Part shown: positions 12,401-23,887 of the stretch, one piece after another
How positions within the stretch are numbered: position 1 is the first letter of the stretch
Layout of the letters: every line of letters starts with the position of its first letter
DNA from: Adineta ricciae
Taxonomy: Eukaryota; Rotifera; Eurotatoria; Adinetida; Adinetidae
Direction: 5' to 3'
Length of the DNA: 64,000 nt
NCBI GenBank assembly: GCA_905250025.1
Contig: CAJNOJ010000320.1
Location: 37,657-101,656, forward strand
Program-made: the position numbers and the translations under genes
Notes under the pieces: model-generated
The model's database searches: none
Seen by the model: only the letters and a program-made list of their open reading frames with translations
What the model was told of the DNA's origin: nothing

Positions 12401-13856
12401 CGATAACGCACAAAAAAATCGTGATAACTCCAACGTGATGGATAACCAGCAGCGCTGATACGAACCGTTTCCAAAACACCACAAGCACGCAATTGTTGCA
12501 CTGCACGACGAGGTTCAAATCTGTAAAGAAAAGTTATTAAAAGAATTTCGAAATCCGATGAGCAAACTTGATCAGGTTTTGAAGGACAAACGACTTACGT
12601 GAATGAAGCTTTGGCGTCATTGGGTTTGATGCAACGAACGTAATGAGGTTCGGTCGAATTCAATGCTAACATTAAACTTGTTAAAGATTCACGAAACTAT
12701 TAGAAAAGAAAAAGATTTTGTTTAGTTGAATCTTTCCAAGAATAACAAAAGGATAAGTGTGCTTAGAACACCAAACAAAAGATATGCTTTTCAAGGAATG
12801 ACAAAGAGAGTAGAAATATCACAAAAACCAACCTGTGAACCAAGTGAATAGCGCTGCAAAGATTATTTCTATTGATAAAAATCTCGTTCCTACAAAAACC
12901 GTTATTTACCTGCGATCCAACGGTTTTCTTTCTTTGTGCTTGAACTTTGGAAGCTGCTTGTAATGTTCCGGTTTTCTGTACTTGATACGATTTCACTGAT
13001 GTCGAACCTTTTACTCCATCATCTTCTTCCAAGAATAATTGAACAACAAACTCCAACTAAAAACATCTTTCTTCGAATAAACACTTCTTTCCAAACGAGA
13101 AACTTACTTCACTTTCTTTCAACATTTTCAATTGATCTTCCAAAACTGTGTCTCGATTTTTCTCTAAAAATCCATCGATTGAATATTCCACTTTCTCGGC
13201 AAAATGATTGATGATAAATGTCGAATTTGCTGCTAGTTTTTTCGTTAAAAAATCCGGATGTTTGCCATGTTGACTCACTAATTTCCTATGCCAGTTTTCG
13301 TCTGAACCTTTGGGCATCTACGAAGAGAAAATCTTTTCTTTCTTTCAAACAAAAATTCTCAAACAAACTTTGCATTCTTCATCTAGCAAGTCTAAAATTC
13401 CTAGTTTATTTTCAATCAGATCAATACACGGTTGATTATCATAAAATTGAATAAATGACCAAGTAATTTCTTCTTTCATATATTCTTCTTGTTCAAGTTT
13501 AAAAACGTGCTAAAATCAGTAAGGAAATTCATGTTTTTCAACCGAAATAAGTTTTCTTACTTGACAAAACTGCTGTTGTAGTTTTTCATTCGCGTAATTT
13601 ATACAAAATTGTTCAAAGCTATTGATTTCAAATGTTTCGAAGCTAAACGACAGCAGAAACTTTTGAAGAGAAGCTCCAAACAAAGGCTAAACTTACCCGT
13701 AAATGTCTAAAACTCCAATAAAGGACTGTCGTTGTCCCACATATTCTAAAGATTTATTTATTTCATTCACAATCCATCCGAACAACTGCGAATAGATATG
13801 TTTCGCCAGCGCATCTCGAGCAAACAGTGCCTTTCAAAAAGAAATTCATGAAAATC
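9494..13856 (-). CDS. Class V myosin, partial copy A (late motor, neck, coiled coil, last tail exon)
   Basis: Read from right to left this multi-exon gene begins inside the motor ([44 protein letters not shown]). It continues through the converter ([20 protein letters not shown]) and six IQ motifs (around 11900-12250) that bind calmodulin-like light chains, then a long coiled coil ([15 protein letters not shown] is typical of myosin V). It reaches the start of the globular tail ([23 protein letters not shown]). After a donor at about 9665 comes N at 9656, then only the final tail exon ([20 protein letters not shown]...), which matches the myosin V C-terminus. The P-loop half of the motor and most of the dilute/cargo-binding domain are absent. 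Myosin V walks on actin carrying organelles. The losses coincide with N bases, so assembly gaps are as likely as true deletion. Confidence 0.85.
9656..9656. other. Single N: junction inside myosin copy A
   Basis: The base is undetermined. It sits a few bases into an intron of the myosin gene, and the sequence beyond it is the last exon of the same gene, so a large piece of the tail is missing across this point. Confidence 0.8.
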
Positions 13857-13857
13857 N
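13857..13857. other. Single N: junction between the two myosin copies
   Basis: Copy A matches copy B base for base up to this N (gaaaatc) and then stops. The next base already belongs to an intron of copy B. Confidence 0.8.
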
Positions 13858-16800
13858 TTAATTCTACATACAATAAAACTCATTCTATAGCAATCAAAAC
13901 AAAGCAAAAAATAGATACCAAGAACAACTGCATCGGTAATCCGTTCCGTTTCCTGAGGATTACATTTTATCATTCCACTAAAGTGTCTGATGCTTTGACG
14001 ACGTAGATCAACATTTCCTGGAACATTCGTTGGCCCAGTTGTGGTTGTTAGTAACATAGAATTGGAAATATCATTGTGACCATTGAGTTGACCCATTCCG
14101 TTCATTGATCCATTTTGAAGAACTTGCTCCCAGGAGACATTTCCTGCAGAAAAGCTCTTATTGACAAGTTTGATAACGCGTCGTAATTTTCGGATCTCGG
14201 CGTGATTCGTTTGAATTTGTTGGTGAAGTTCCTAAACATTTGCATAGAAATCAGCTGTTGAGCAAAGTAACTTACCAGATTTTCGTTAATAACATTGGCG
14301 ATCTGTTGTTTCATCGCATCATCCACCGTATTTTCGTCAATTGATTTACATAACTCTAGATTTTCTGCTTCGACTTGTGCCAGACGTTCGTGTGTTCGTT
14401 CGTATTCTCGCTGATATGATGCTCGACATTGTTCAAGTTCAAGTTCCAACATTCTGAATAAAATTCTCTTTTCCAAAGAAAATTTTCTTTTTAAGTCAAT
14501 TTTACTTATTGATTTGTTTTTGACTTTGATACGCTTGTTCAATGGCGTCACTTGCAATCACATCGTCGGATTCATTCTCATGTTGCATAACTCGTTCTTG
14601 TAATTTCGATTTCATTTCAATTTGCTCACGACGACGATGTTCTAATTCCGCATTTAATGCATCGAATTGTGCTAAAAAGAAAGCAATTAAGCAGAGGATT
14701 TGAATAAAAAAATGAAATTTACCAAGTAATTGTTCTTTCGCTGCTATTTCATCGCCTTTCAAAACTTCTTCTCTCAACGCTTTCAAATCAGTTCTTAATT
14801 TATCCACTTCTAATTCATCTAAATGCCACGATGAATTCTTTTTCATTGTGCTTAGTTTCGATGAATTTGTCACTCCTTTATCCAATTCTTCATTCATCGT
14901 TTTGTTTTCTTGTTCAAGTTGTCTTAAACGCCGTTGAAGGCGAAGGAGAAGACCACCACCAGGAACAGTACCGGCTTCGACAAGTTCATCGAGTGGTTCA
15001 TTCGTATGTGTTGTTGTTAAATGACGTTGATGAGTATTGATCGTCGACGAAAGAAGAGGAGGAGGACGACGAGGAGTTAAACCATCAGTCGTCAACGGTG
15101 CTTGATCCTAATACAAAAGTCAATACATTCATTCTCATCATCAATTAATCGATTAACCCACATAACTTAAATTACGACATACATCACAAAAAAACCACAT
15201 GATCACTCGAATGTCGTTTTACATGAGCAAAGAAAGCATTTTTTTTATTCCCTCTGGTTCTGATTGCCTGCTAGGAAATATTAATCTTAAATCCCGATGG
15301 TTGAAAGTTTCCGAAACGACTAATCTTCTTTTGTTGAAAATGAGAATATTTACCGGTAAATCATCAAGATCAAGTGTGTCCATAAATTTCGAATCCCAAG
15401 TCATATTCGAGTCCGACGGTCCTGATTTGACTTTGTGAAGATTTTCATTCTGTAATTCACTTTGTAGATTATCGCACTTTTGTTCCAATCGATGCATTTC
15501 AATGACTAAGCGTTGTCTTTGTTGTCGTTCAGCTGTTAATTCTTCTTCTAATTGTTTCATACGAATGGCGGATGAATCTTGTGTGGACAAATCTCCGCGT
15601 AATTGTTCTTCTAATTTTTTTATTTCTTTTGTTTTTTGTTCAACGTCGTTTTCTAATTGGGCGATTAGATCGGTGTTTTTAGAAATGATTTCATCTTTTG
15701 ATTGTTTAGTTTGAAGTAGATCTGCACGTATCGACGCATTTTCGGTTTTTAATCGTTCGTTTTCTAATCGAAGTCTAAGAAGAAACGAATTGTTTTAGGA
15801 AGTAAAAAGAAAATCTCTCGTCCTACTGTTGAAGTTCTTCTTCAAGAATGGTTTGTTTCTTCAGATTTTGTTTCAATTCTTTATTATTGACTTTTAATTG
15901 GTCAAAATCTTTTTTAAAATTTTCTAATTCTTGTTCTTTATTAACCAGCCGTTCATTGTCTCGTTTTTGCTCGTCAATTTTATGTTGAAGTGAAATAATT
16001 TTATTTTCTAAACCTTTATTCAATTGTCGTTGATGTTCGATCGAACGTTGTTCGACTCGAAGTTTTTTTACTTCGAGACAAGCTTCACGTCGACGTTGAT
16101 GAGATTGTAAAAGAACAATACCGCGTTGAAATGTGATAAATCTTCTTCGAGCAATCCACATACGTACAGATGATTGAAGAGCCAGAACACTTCGTTCCAA
16201 CATTCGTTGCTGAAGATTTTTTCGAACTAAATAACCTCGACAATATGATTGAATGTCAATAAGAACTGTTCGGAGATTTTCAAAACGACGATGAGCTAAT
16301 TGTCGACGCCATAACGATTGAAATAATATTACAGCATGTGTACGACGAATATTTTCTGCATGTTTTTGAGCTAAATACCGTCTCGCTAAACATTGTAATG
16401 CCAGAGTCGTACGTCGGATTTTCAAGTAGCGTTTTCGTGCATAATAAGCTCGGTAAGTAGTTTGAATTTTGATGATACAAGCACGAAGTTTTTCGGAACG
16501 TAATTTTTCGAGATAAGCAACTTGTCCTGCACGAAAGAAAATCTTCGTATTTCCAAATTGATATTTATCCGGATCGGAAATTAAGTTTTTCAGAATATTT
16601 TCACATGTTCGACGATGATTCGTTCGATCGATCAACGCTGAACGTGTTAATAACCGATAACGCACAAAAAAATCGTGATAACTCCAACGTGATGGATAAC
16701 CGGCAGCGCTGATTCGAACCGTTTCCAAAACACCACAAGCACGCAATTGTTGCACTGCACGACGAGGTTCAAATCTGTAAGAAAAAATTATTAGAAGAAT

Positions 16801-18137
16801 TTCGAAATCCGATGGATAAACGACTTACGTGAATGAAGCTTTGGCGTCATTGGGTTTGATGCAACGAACGTAATGAGGTTCGGTCGAATTCAATGCTGAC
16901 ATTAAACTTGTTAAAGATTCACGAAACTATTAGAAAAGAAAAAGATTTTGTTTAGTTGAATTTTTCCAAGAAAAACAAAAGGATAAGTGTGCTTAGAACA
17001 CCAAACAAAAGATATGCTTTTCAAGGAATGACAAAGAGAGTAGAAATATCACAAAAACCAACCTGTGAACCAAGTGAATAGCGCTGCAAAGATTATTTCT
17101 ATCGATAAAAATCTCGTTCCTACAAAAACCGTTATTTACCTGCGATCCAACGGTTTTCTTTCTTTGTGCTTGAACTTTGGAAGCTGCTTGTAACGTTCCG
17201 GTTTTCTGCACTTGATACGATTTCGCTGATGTCGAACCTTTTACTCCATCATCTTCTTCCAAGAATAATTGAACAACAAACTCCAACTAAAAACATCTTT
17301 CTTCGAATAAACACTTCTTCCCAAACGAGAAACTTACTTCACTTTCTTTCAACATTTTCAATTGATCTTCCAAAACTGTGTCTCGATTTTTCTCTAAAAA
17401 TCCATCGATTGAATATTCCACTTTCTCAGCAAAATGATTGATGATAAACGTCGAATTTGCTGCTAGTTTTTTCGTTAAAAAATCCGGATGTTTGCCATGT
17501 TGACTCACTAATTTCCTATGCCAGTTTTCGTCTGATCCTTTGGGCATCTGCGAAGAAAAAATCTTTTCTTTCTTTCAAACAAAAATTCTCAAACAAACTT
17601 TGCATTCTTCATCCAACAAGTCTAAAATTCCTAGTTTATTTTCGATCAGATCAATGCACGGTTGATTATCATAAAATTGAATAAATGACCAAGTAATTTC
17701 TTCTTTCATATATTCTTCTTGTTCAAGTTTAAAAACGTGCTAAAACCAGTAACGAAATTCATGTTTTTCAACCGAAATAAGTTTTCTTACTTGACAAAAC
17801 TGCTGTTGTAGCTTTTCATTCGCGTAATTTATACAAAATTGTTCAAAGCTATTGATTTCAAATGTTTCGAAACTAAACGACAGCAGAAACTTTTGAAGAG
17901 AAGTTCCAAACAAAGACTAAACTTACCCGTAAATGTCTAAAACTCCAATAAAGGACTGTCGTTGTCCCACATATTCTAAAGATTTATTTATTTCATTCAC
18001 AATCCATCCGAACAACTGCGAATAGATATGTTTCGCCAGTGCATCTCGAGCAAACAGTGCCTTTCAAAAAGAAATTCATGAAAATCATTCATTCTTCGAA
18101 CAATCTTTACTTGATTTAGATTTAATGTTGTATTAAC
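13858..18137 (-). CDS. Class V myosin, partial copy B
   Basis: This is a near-identical repeat of copy A, shifted by about 4.23-4.25 kb and in the same orientation: same exons, same introns, same six IQ motifs. In the 310-residue converter/IQ/coil exon (15823-16755 against 11569-12501) I count two residue differences (V/A in the fourth IQ, A/T near the end); introns differ more. It starts inside the motor after N at 18138 and ends in the intron after DAVVLG, at N 13857. Like copy A it lacks the nucleotide-binding half of the motor, and it also lacks all of the globular tail. It could be the second allele placed in tandem by assembly, or a recent tandem duplication. Neither copy as written encodes a full myosin. 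Confidence 0.85.
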
Positions 18138-18138
18138 N
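18138..18138. other. Single N: junction between myosin copy B and a NOM1 scrap
   Basis: Left of the N is a myosin intron; right of it a 135-bp match to the NOM1 gene begins at once. Confidence 0.8.
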
Positions 18139-18273
18139 TTCAACTAGAAAGGTTCGTGCGGATGGTGTTAATTCGACGAAGTTGAAGTTCTTGAAAAGAA
18201 AGTATCATCATTTCATATGTTCTGACAAGAAATTCAAACATACTTTAAATATGTTCAACATAATCGATTTTGA
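18139..18273 (-). pseudogene. 135-bp fragment duplicated from NOM1
   Basis: The segment matches 24086-24220 (same orientation) with about one mismatch. That interval holds the end of one NOM1 exon, a 50-odd-nt intron and the start of the last exon. The match starts immediately after N 18138 and stops abruptly at 18273, so only a scrap of the gene is present and it cannot encode anything useful. Confidence 0.85.
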
Positions 18274-18405
18274 CATTGCATCGTTGACATATTTTGAGAT
18301 AAATCAATAGTTGAATGCACAGTGAAATAGCAAAGATCAAGTGAAAACAATAAACGAATAAAATTTAAGGAAAATTGTAGAAGATCATTCCGTATTGGTT
18401 ATGCT

Positions 18406-21289
18406 TCATTCTGATCGTCTGTGGAAATTGTGTTCATCGTCATCTTCTTCACCGGTGTCATCTTCGACAAGCATTAACCAATCAAAAAATTCCTTTACCG
18501 ATTGGCATATCTGATTGTAATCATTTGATTCTTCTCCATTCACATTTTGAAACCATTCCAAAAACGCCCTATCGCTTACGCAATCTTCGTCATAGAACAA
18601 ATCAAATAATGAACGAGCCATTTCTACAAATAGAAGAAAACGACAAATATGCAACATTTCAATTAAACTAATCTGATAGCAACTCACTTGGTGGGTGCTT
18701 TAATTTGATAACAAACGTTTGTATACCATTAATAGCTTGAACTTCTTTTTCTTTATCGTGATCAATAACAGATTTTAAAATATGGGCTCTTTGTTGTGCA
18801 GCTGATTGGTCTATTATTGGATTATTTGACTCATGAACAGCGATGCACGACTCCAAATATGATAATACAATGTTGTGAATGTAATATTTATCCGATGGAT
18901 TCATTTTCTAAAAGAAACAAAGCCGTATGTTTTATTTCAGAGTCATTGCTCTGGAATTGAGCGCAAAGTTGAAACATTTTTCTTGATCTGATTCGTATGA
19001 CTGATTCAAACTACATCTTCAACCATCAAAAAAAAGGAAAACTGATCAAAGTTCAGTGAAATAGTTTGAGGATCAACTCGAGAAGATTATTTTCTGTAGT
19101 ATACAATTATTTGTGAAAACATAGAAGTAACGCTAAACGAAGCGAGTTTATTAACTATAATCCGAAAGGAAATTATCTTGAAGTTTCGAATGACGATATA
19201 TCGACCTCTACTAACGCTCTTGACTGTCTCAATTGGTCTAATGAAATCTGTATTGATATCGGCTCATCTGTCTATTTCAATAGTCAACTTGAGTTAGAAC
19301 ACAATGCACATACTTCTTGAATATATCGATGAATGTCTTTCGTCTGTGCAGTCGAATCCACATGTTGTTCAGTAATCGTACGAAATAAATTAATCAAATT
19401 AACATCTGCGGAAGCTGAGTTTGTTGCGAAGGAAAATGTTGATGAGTGTGATACAGCAAGAAGTTGTGTAGCCGATGCTAAGGATTGGACTGTTTCATTG
19501 TCTTCGGATGTTGTTGGATTCAATAACCAATCATAACTGGATAAAAATGGTTAATCAATCATGGCAGGTTTCAACAAGTCGTCGAATGTTAAGCCAGAAG
19601 ATTTCCATAAACAAATAACTTTTGATTTTGACTAAAGATAGAAACAAAAGAGATTTCATTACATATGAATTTTCAATCAATGTACAAATTAATCTCTCTC
19701 TTATTTTTTGACATAACTTTACTTCTGTATAGAGTACTTACTGAAACATTTCGAGCACTTCTAATGATGCAGCCTATTATTTCTTTGGAATCTTCCGGAG
19801 ATACTTTCTTCATAAGCTTCTTTAGTATCAGGATGTTTGTTGCTAAAGGTGCTTCGTCGATGACAATGAACATGCCAAGTAGTTCGCCCATATGCTGCCA
19901 AACAGGCCCCGAAAAACGATCGAGTATTTCAAATAGGGATGATATTCTAAACAAAAAACAGCTATCAGAGGATGAAGCAAATGAGACGAACGACGTACCC
20001 ATCAGCAATATGATCAATGCTTAAGATCTGCTCTTTCCGAGCTAAATCTAATAAATGTCCCACAATAACCGCTATTTGTGGTTTCAATTGTAAAACATGC
20101 GTTATCAATTCACCGACGAGTATTGTTCGATTGAGAAGAATAACACTTGATAAATCTTCAACAGCTACCTAAACAATCGAAAGGAAATTCAAAAATGTTG
20201 CAATAGGATATGCTCATACTAACTTGGAGGCGATCACTGTTGTTTCCATGTGTCGAACTTTCACCATAGTGTTTAACGAATGTATAGATAAATTGGGTTG
20301 CTGTCAGTGAACGTACGGATGGTGTTTCAGGTGCGACTGGATTAATTTCTAACCAGTTTTTTATCTTTTCACGATTATATGCATCCAATAAAATATCTAA
20401 CAAACTGTTGACATATAATCGACAATTATTTACGGCTTCGTCATTCAATCCAAATTCTTGCTGCCCAGGTCGAAGAATCCGGCCCGGAACTGACTAGTTC
20501 CAGGACCTTCCGGGGATTTCATGGAAGCAGTATTCCGGCTACCGAATCCTTTCATCGCATTTAAAAGGTTTTATCGGCAACTAGGGAGAACCCGCCATAA
20601 CCATTAGTCGGATACGGTTACCGGTTCCTTCAGTGGGATTCCGAGTATTTTCTCGTGGTTTCCAGCGCGGATACTATAAATATCCTGCGGGTTTTCACGG
20701 GAAATAAGCGGAATACTGCTTCCAGGAACGATCGTCCTGGGTGTTTCGATCTGGCATAGTTGAACGAGCTAAAGCAGTGTAAAGCCAAAATTCGATGGAA
20801 CGGCCTTTTTTCATTATTAAACTTTAATAATGACCCGTGGATACCCAAGTCGATCATTCCGGCGACTGGATCCGTTGAAATCTGAGTCGGTTCCGGTACA
20901 GCTCTTCTCGATTCCAGCAAGTTCCTTGCCACCGGATTCCGGCGGTAAGGAAATGGTCGGAAAACGAACCTAACCGGCCGGAACCGACCGTGTCATAATA
21001 ACCTGGGCTGGATACTACCAAATGTACGACCACATGCTGATGAGATGGCTCGTGACATAATTTTCTTGTTTATAAAAAAAATTCGTAACTGACCACGTTT
21101 TTCAATGATAGTTAAATCTCGTCTGTCGAAAGCCAGTTCAATTTCCTTGACCAGTCGTAAGCTATTTCTGGGATTGCCAATATCCGATGGATTCAAACCA
21201 AAGCTTTTTAAACCATTAGGTTGATGTTTCGGGTAGATATGAGCTGTGGCGATTTGGATCGTTTGCTTGTCGGTTAAACCTAATACCAT
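18406..21289 (-). CDS. eIF4G-family translation initiation factor, C-terminal half (MA3 + W2), interrupted by an insertion
   Basis: Minus-strand exons around 20993-21289, 20158-20463, 20025-20160, 19673-19960, 19284-19530, 18668-18905 and 18406-18622 read as one protein. The middle part (LTATQFIYTFVKHYGESS; SSLFEILDRFSGPVWQHMGELLGMF) resembles the MA3 domain of eIF4G. The end is a W2 domain (SLFDLFYDEDCVSDRAFLEW, then KEFFDWLMLVEDD, followed by an acidic tail), as at the C-terminus of eIF4G1/3. eIF4G scaffolds cap recognition, eIF4A and the 40S subunit; W2 usually recruits Mnk kinase. The frame before the insertion (GRTFGSIQ) and after it (QEFGLNDEAV) joins cleanly if the 544-bp element at 20464-21007 and one 3-bp duplicate are removed. 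The element therefore appears to break the gene. No MIF4G domain is visible upstream, so the 5' part is missing or elsewhere. Confidence 0.75.
20464..21007. mobile_element. GC-rich non-autonomous inverted-repeat element in an eIF4G exon
   Basis: The element starts cccaggt and ends acctggg (7-bp terminal inverted repeats) and is flanked by a 3-bp direct repeat, ctg (20461-20463 and 21008-21010). Its base composition is clearly more G+C-rich than the surroundings, and it is full of ccgg/ttcc words. A near-perfect hairpin lies at about 20922-20952 (ttccttgccaccgg pairing with ccggcggtaaggaa). There is no convincing coding region, so it would need a transposase in trans. Its right-hand 57 bp are shared, with about four differences, by the element at 21336-21567. 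Three-base target duplications occur in several cut-and-paste families; I cannot name this one. Confidence 0.7.
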
Positions 21290-21335
21290 ACATCGATTTC
21301 ATTTGAGATCATAAAAGTTCATCACCGATTCCCTA

Positions 21336-21567
21336 CCCAGGTCGATCATTCCGGCACAGTTTTCGCCGATTCCAGCAAGTTCCGGCAGATTCCTTGCCGC
21401 CAGAATTGGACAGGAAATATCCGATCAGTTCCTGACCGTTTCCAGCTCGAAGTTTGCAGGAAACGGCCGGGAAATGACTGGAACCTACGTTTGAACTTCC
21501 GGCGGCAAGGAAATGGTCGGAAAACCAACCTAACCAGCCGGAACCGACCGTGCCATAATAACCTGAG
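21336..21567. mobile_element. Second, shorter copy of the GC-rich element
   Basis: It begins cccaggtcgatcattccgg and ends ccataataacctgag. The right end closely matches the 544-bp element. The left end matches an internal part of that element (about 20848 onward: cccaagtcgatcattccggc), suggesting that the longer element is itself composite or that this one is an internal-deletion form. The two ends are inverted repeats with one mismatch. No target duplication is visible. Confidence 0.6.
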
Positions 21568-22202
21568 TCATTATTTGCCCGAACAAGATTTAAATAAACT
21601 AAATCTAGAAAGAACACGAATCATGCCTTCTAAGAACGATCAAATGAATCATAAAAAGTTTCAGGAAAATATTTTTGAGGTGCAAATAACAACAATTACA
21701 TAACAAGATGATAATGAAAGAAAAGAATTGCCGTAGTATGTTTACGAAAGTCAGCACGCATGTAACTAATCTTCTTCGTAGCAGAGAGTAATGGGAAATG
21801 GAAGCCATATCATATGATAAAAAGAACGATTGATTTTGTCGTTTTCATGTCATCATAAAGATTTATTACGACTCTCCAATTCACATGCAGATGCATTTGA
21901 CCACACCAATAATTTGCTGTTTGTTTCATAATTGATACAGCATCGGTAGTACTTTCATTGATATAAGCCACTGTTTAAAATCCTCTTGATGTTTAATCTA
22001 GTCTTAAGGGTTGCAATAATGATAATGGATTTTGCGCATAAATTGATTTTTAATCATTTAATTTGTGTCCTTTCTCAGAAAAAGATTTCGGCACAGACGT
22101 GTTCTTTTTCATGTACCAACGATTGCTCTCCGCTCTGGTTTGATGGGCACCGTCTACACTAAACAAAAAAAAACGTTTATCTCATTGTTTTTATTGAAGT
22201 AA
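21568..22202. other. Intergenic, no gene recognised
   Basis: AT-rich, with no exon that continues eIF4G upstream of the second element. No RNA gene or repeat is evident. Confidence 0.4.
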
Positions 22203-23154
22203 CTAACAAAACAATGAGAACCAAGTAAATGGTGGAACTAGTATTGTTGCGCCATCAATACGATTTTCACTTGGAGCAGTCACTACAAAATGAAACTCAT
22301 GCTGACCTCGCTCTATGACAAAAGTTAGATGAACCTTTAACAACTTCTCATCAAATCGACCAGAATAACCAACACTTAGAACAGAAAAACTCCATGAAAG
22401 TATTACTTATCTAAAAAAATCCTACTTTCACAGGTAGACTTGGTGCTAACACTTTCCGTTCACTTTGCGTTTCCTCGGATAAATTATCAATACTTCGTAC
22501 TCGTAGGATCACATACAACTGAGTCAACAAAGTCTTACTTCAGAAAAGAAATTTGCTTCTCTAATCCTTTACCTTGGTTCCATCGTTCAGCAAACACGTA
22601 CATTCTAGGATAAAAAGAAATCTTTGTTTATTAAATAAATCCCTACAATCAAACTTTTAAACAGCTTGTCTTATTGCATTATCCTCCATCCACTATCGAT
22701 GCTATCAAATCATGCGATATCAACAAAACCTAGTACAGTGTTCATTATGTATTCCACAGAATATACAAATTTCGCGACGAAAATGTACAATACCGAATGC
22801 ATACACTCAAACCATCACTTTCTTTTCTCTTTGGAGAAAAAAAGGGAAACCTTAAGCATTAGATTAATCTATCTTTCACCGAATGCTCAGAGATGGAAAT
22901 AAGCTATCAACACCACCACGACAACAACATAAATCAGCACACTATTGTCAAACATACCTTTGTATACAATTCTCGAACAGACATTCTTCACTCCACGACT
23001 TTAAGCACAATCCGATTGACAAATCAGTACCATCAAACACGAATGGATATTCTAATCTAGAAAAGAATTTACTATTTTTTCTTCCTGAATACAAAATCCT
23101 ATTCATATAAACACTATCTGACAATTGTTTATTCGAAGAATATATCACACACAT
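22203..23154 (-). CDS. Unidentified protein, third gene of the NOM1-GINS3 string
   Basis: The first exon (about 22962-23154) starts at an ATG directly after an acceptor-like CAG and encodes a Cys-containing stretch (DGTDLSIGLCLKSWSEECLF). Further exons are suggested by protein-like frames: LLNDGTK at about 22570-22605, QLYVILRVRSIDNLSEETQS around 22430-22525, and the C-terminal exon RFDEKLLKVHLTFVIERGQH ending SENRIDGATILVPPFTWF with the stop at 22203. Exon joins in the middle could not be made unambiguous. I do not recognise the family; no signal peptide or membrane span is obvious in what can be read. The conserved look of the exons and the 21-nt spacing to GINS3 support a real gene. Confidence 0.5.
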
Positions 23155-23175
23155 CTGGAGAGATGCACAGTTAGT
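23155..23175 (-). promoter_or_regulatory. Trans-splice-like acceptor between GINS3 and gene X
   Basis: Only 21 nt separate the GINS3 stop (TAG) from the next ATG. On the minus strand they read ACTAACTGTGCATCTCTCCAG, with a branch-site-like CTAAC, a pyrimidine tract and a CAG touching the ATG. No cis-intron can use this acceptor without reading through the stop codon. Confidence 0.55.
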
Positions 23176-23862
23176 CTATCGCTTTCGCTTTCTGTTCATT
23201 CCACCATTGAGAACATTCGTTAGATCAGTTGTCATTCCTTGAATTTTCGGTGGTAACATTTGTTTGGTTTCATTGTTCACCAGTCGATCATAGTCTCGAA
23301 ATGCTGCTTGTCCCAACATCAGCAAGATCTTCTCTTGTCTTTCGAATTTTCCAGTTTGTTGTTTCATACTTTCGTGATGATGATGATCACTCAACAAGAT
23401 CAAATGAAAAGAAGCATCCATGATCGAACGAAAGCGTTGTTGATATGTTTGTAACAATGTCATCGCAACTTGTCGTTTCTCATCAAAGTTCAGCTCGAGT
23501 AAATGACGTCCTTGTCGATAGAAATGAGATGCTTGCTTGGCTAGATCAACGACCGATGCATCAGCTGCAAAAATCTGCCGTTGAATTCGTGAATAGATCA
23601 ACGGAAGTTCAGGTAACGATGCGAATCGTGTTTTGCAATTGCAGATCGAATAGATCATCCAGTAGGGAAGTTCGAGTTTGGTGTTGGCTGTCAATGATGA
23701 GAAGTTCTGTTCATCAGCATGATCTTTTTTCTCATCGTTCAACGTTGCTGTTGCTGATGAAGATTCGAGAAAGCCCAATTTTGGAATATCGACGAGTAGT
23801 TGACAGCGAATCCGTTCTTGCGTTGACAGAATATCGTCGATGGAAAAGTAATCTTCGTACAT
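23176..23862 (-). CDS. GINS3: GINS complex subunit 3 (Psf3)
   Basis: Intronless ORF of 228 residues (human about 216). Family landmarks are in order: N-terminal YFSIDDILSTQERIRC, a lead into the B-domain (KLELPYWM), the A-domain signature ADASVVDLAKQASHFYRQG, and LLQTYQQRFRSIMDAS. The C-terminus is basic (NRKRKR). GINS3 is one of four subunits of the GINS ring, which with CDC45 and MCM2-7 forms the replicative CMG helicase in the nucleus. The gene follows NOM1 on the same strand after only 25 nt and is followed by another gene after 21 nt, suggesting a shared primary transcript. The start is the ATG immediately after the acceptor-like TTTTAG. Confidence 0.92.
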   Translation of the reverse strand: MYEDYFSIDDILSTQERIRCQLLVDIPKLGFLESSSATATLNDEKKDHADEQNFSSLTANTKLELPYWMIYSICNCKTRFASLPELPLIYSRIQRQIFAADASVVDLAKQASHFYRQGRHLLELNFDEKRQVAMTLLQTYQQRFRSIMDASFHLILLSDHHHHESMKQQTGKFERQEKILLMLGQAAFRDYDRLVNNETKQMLPPKIQGMTTDLTNVLNGGMNRKRKR

Positions 23863-23887
23863 CTAAAACACAGTAACAAAACAAGTT
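23863..23887 (-). promoter_or_regulatory. Trans-splice-like acceptor between NOM1 and GINS3
   Basis: The 25-nt gap reads, on the minus strand, as a T-rich tract (TTGTTTTGTTACTGTGTTTTAG) ending exactly at the GINS3 ATG. The NOM1 stop is embedded in GAATAAAA, so a poly(A)-like AATAAA overlaps the stop codon. Together these look like an internal operon boundary processed by spliced-leader addition. Confidence 0.6.

Noticed and set aside
20464-21007. The GC-rich block as a normal spliced intron of eIF4G
   Set aside because: The only GT-AG pair near the edges leaves 5 extra bases and runs into a stop. Inverted ends and a 3-bp direct repeat fit insertion better.
23445-23876. 143-residue plus-strand ORF
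   Set aside because: It is a shadow of GINS3, whose family motifs are all on the minus strand.
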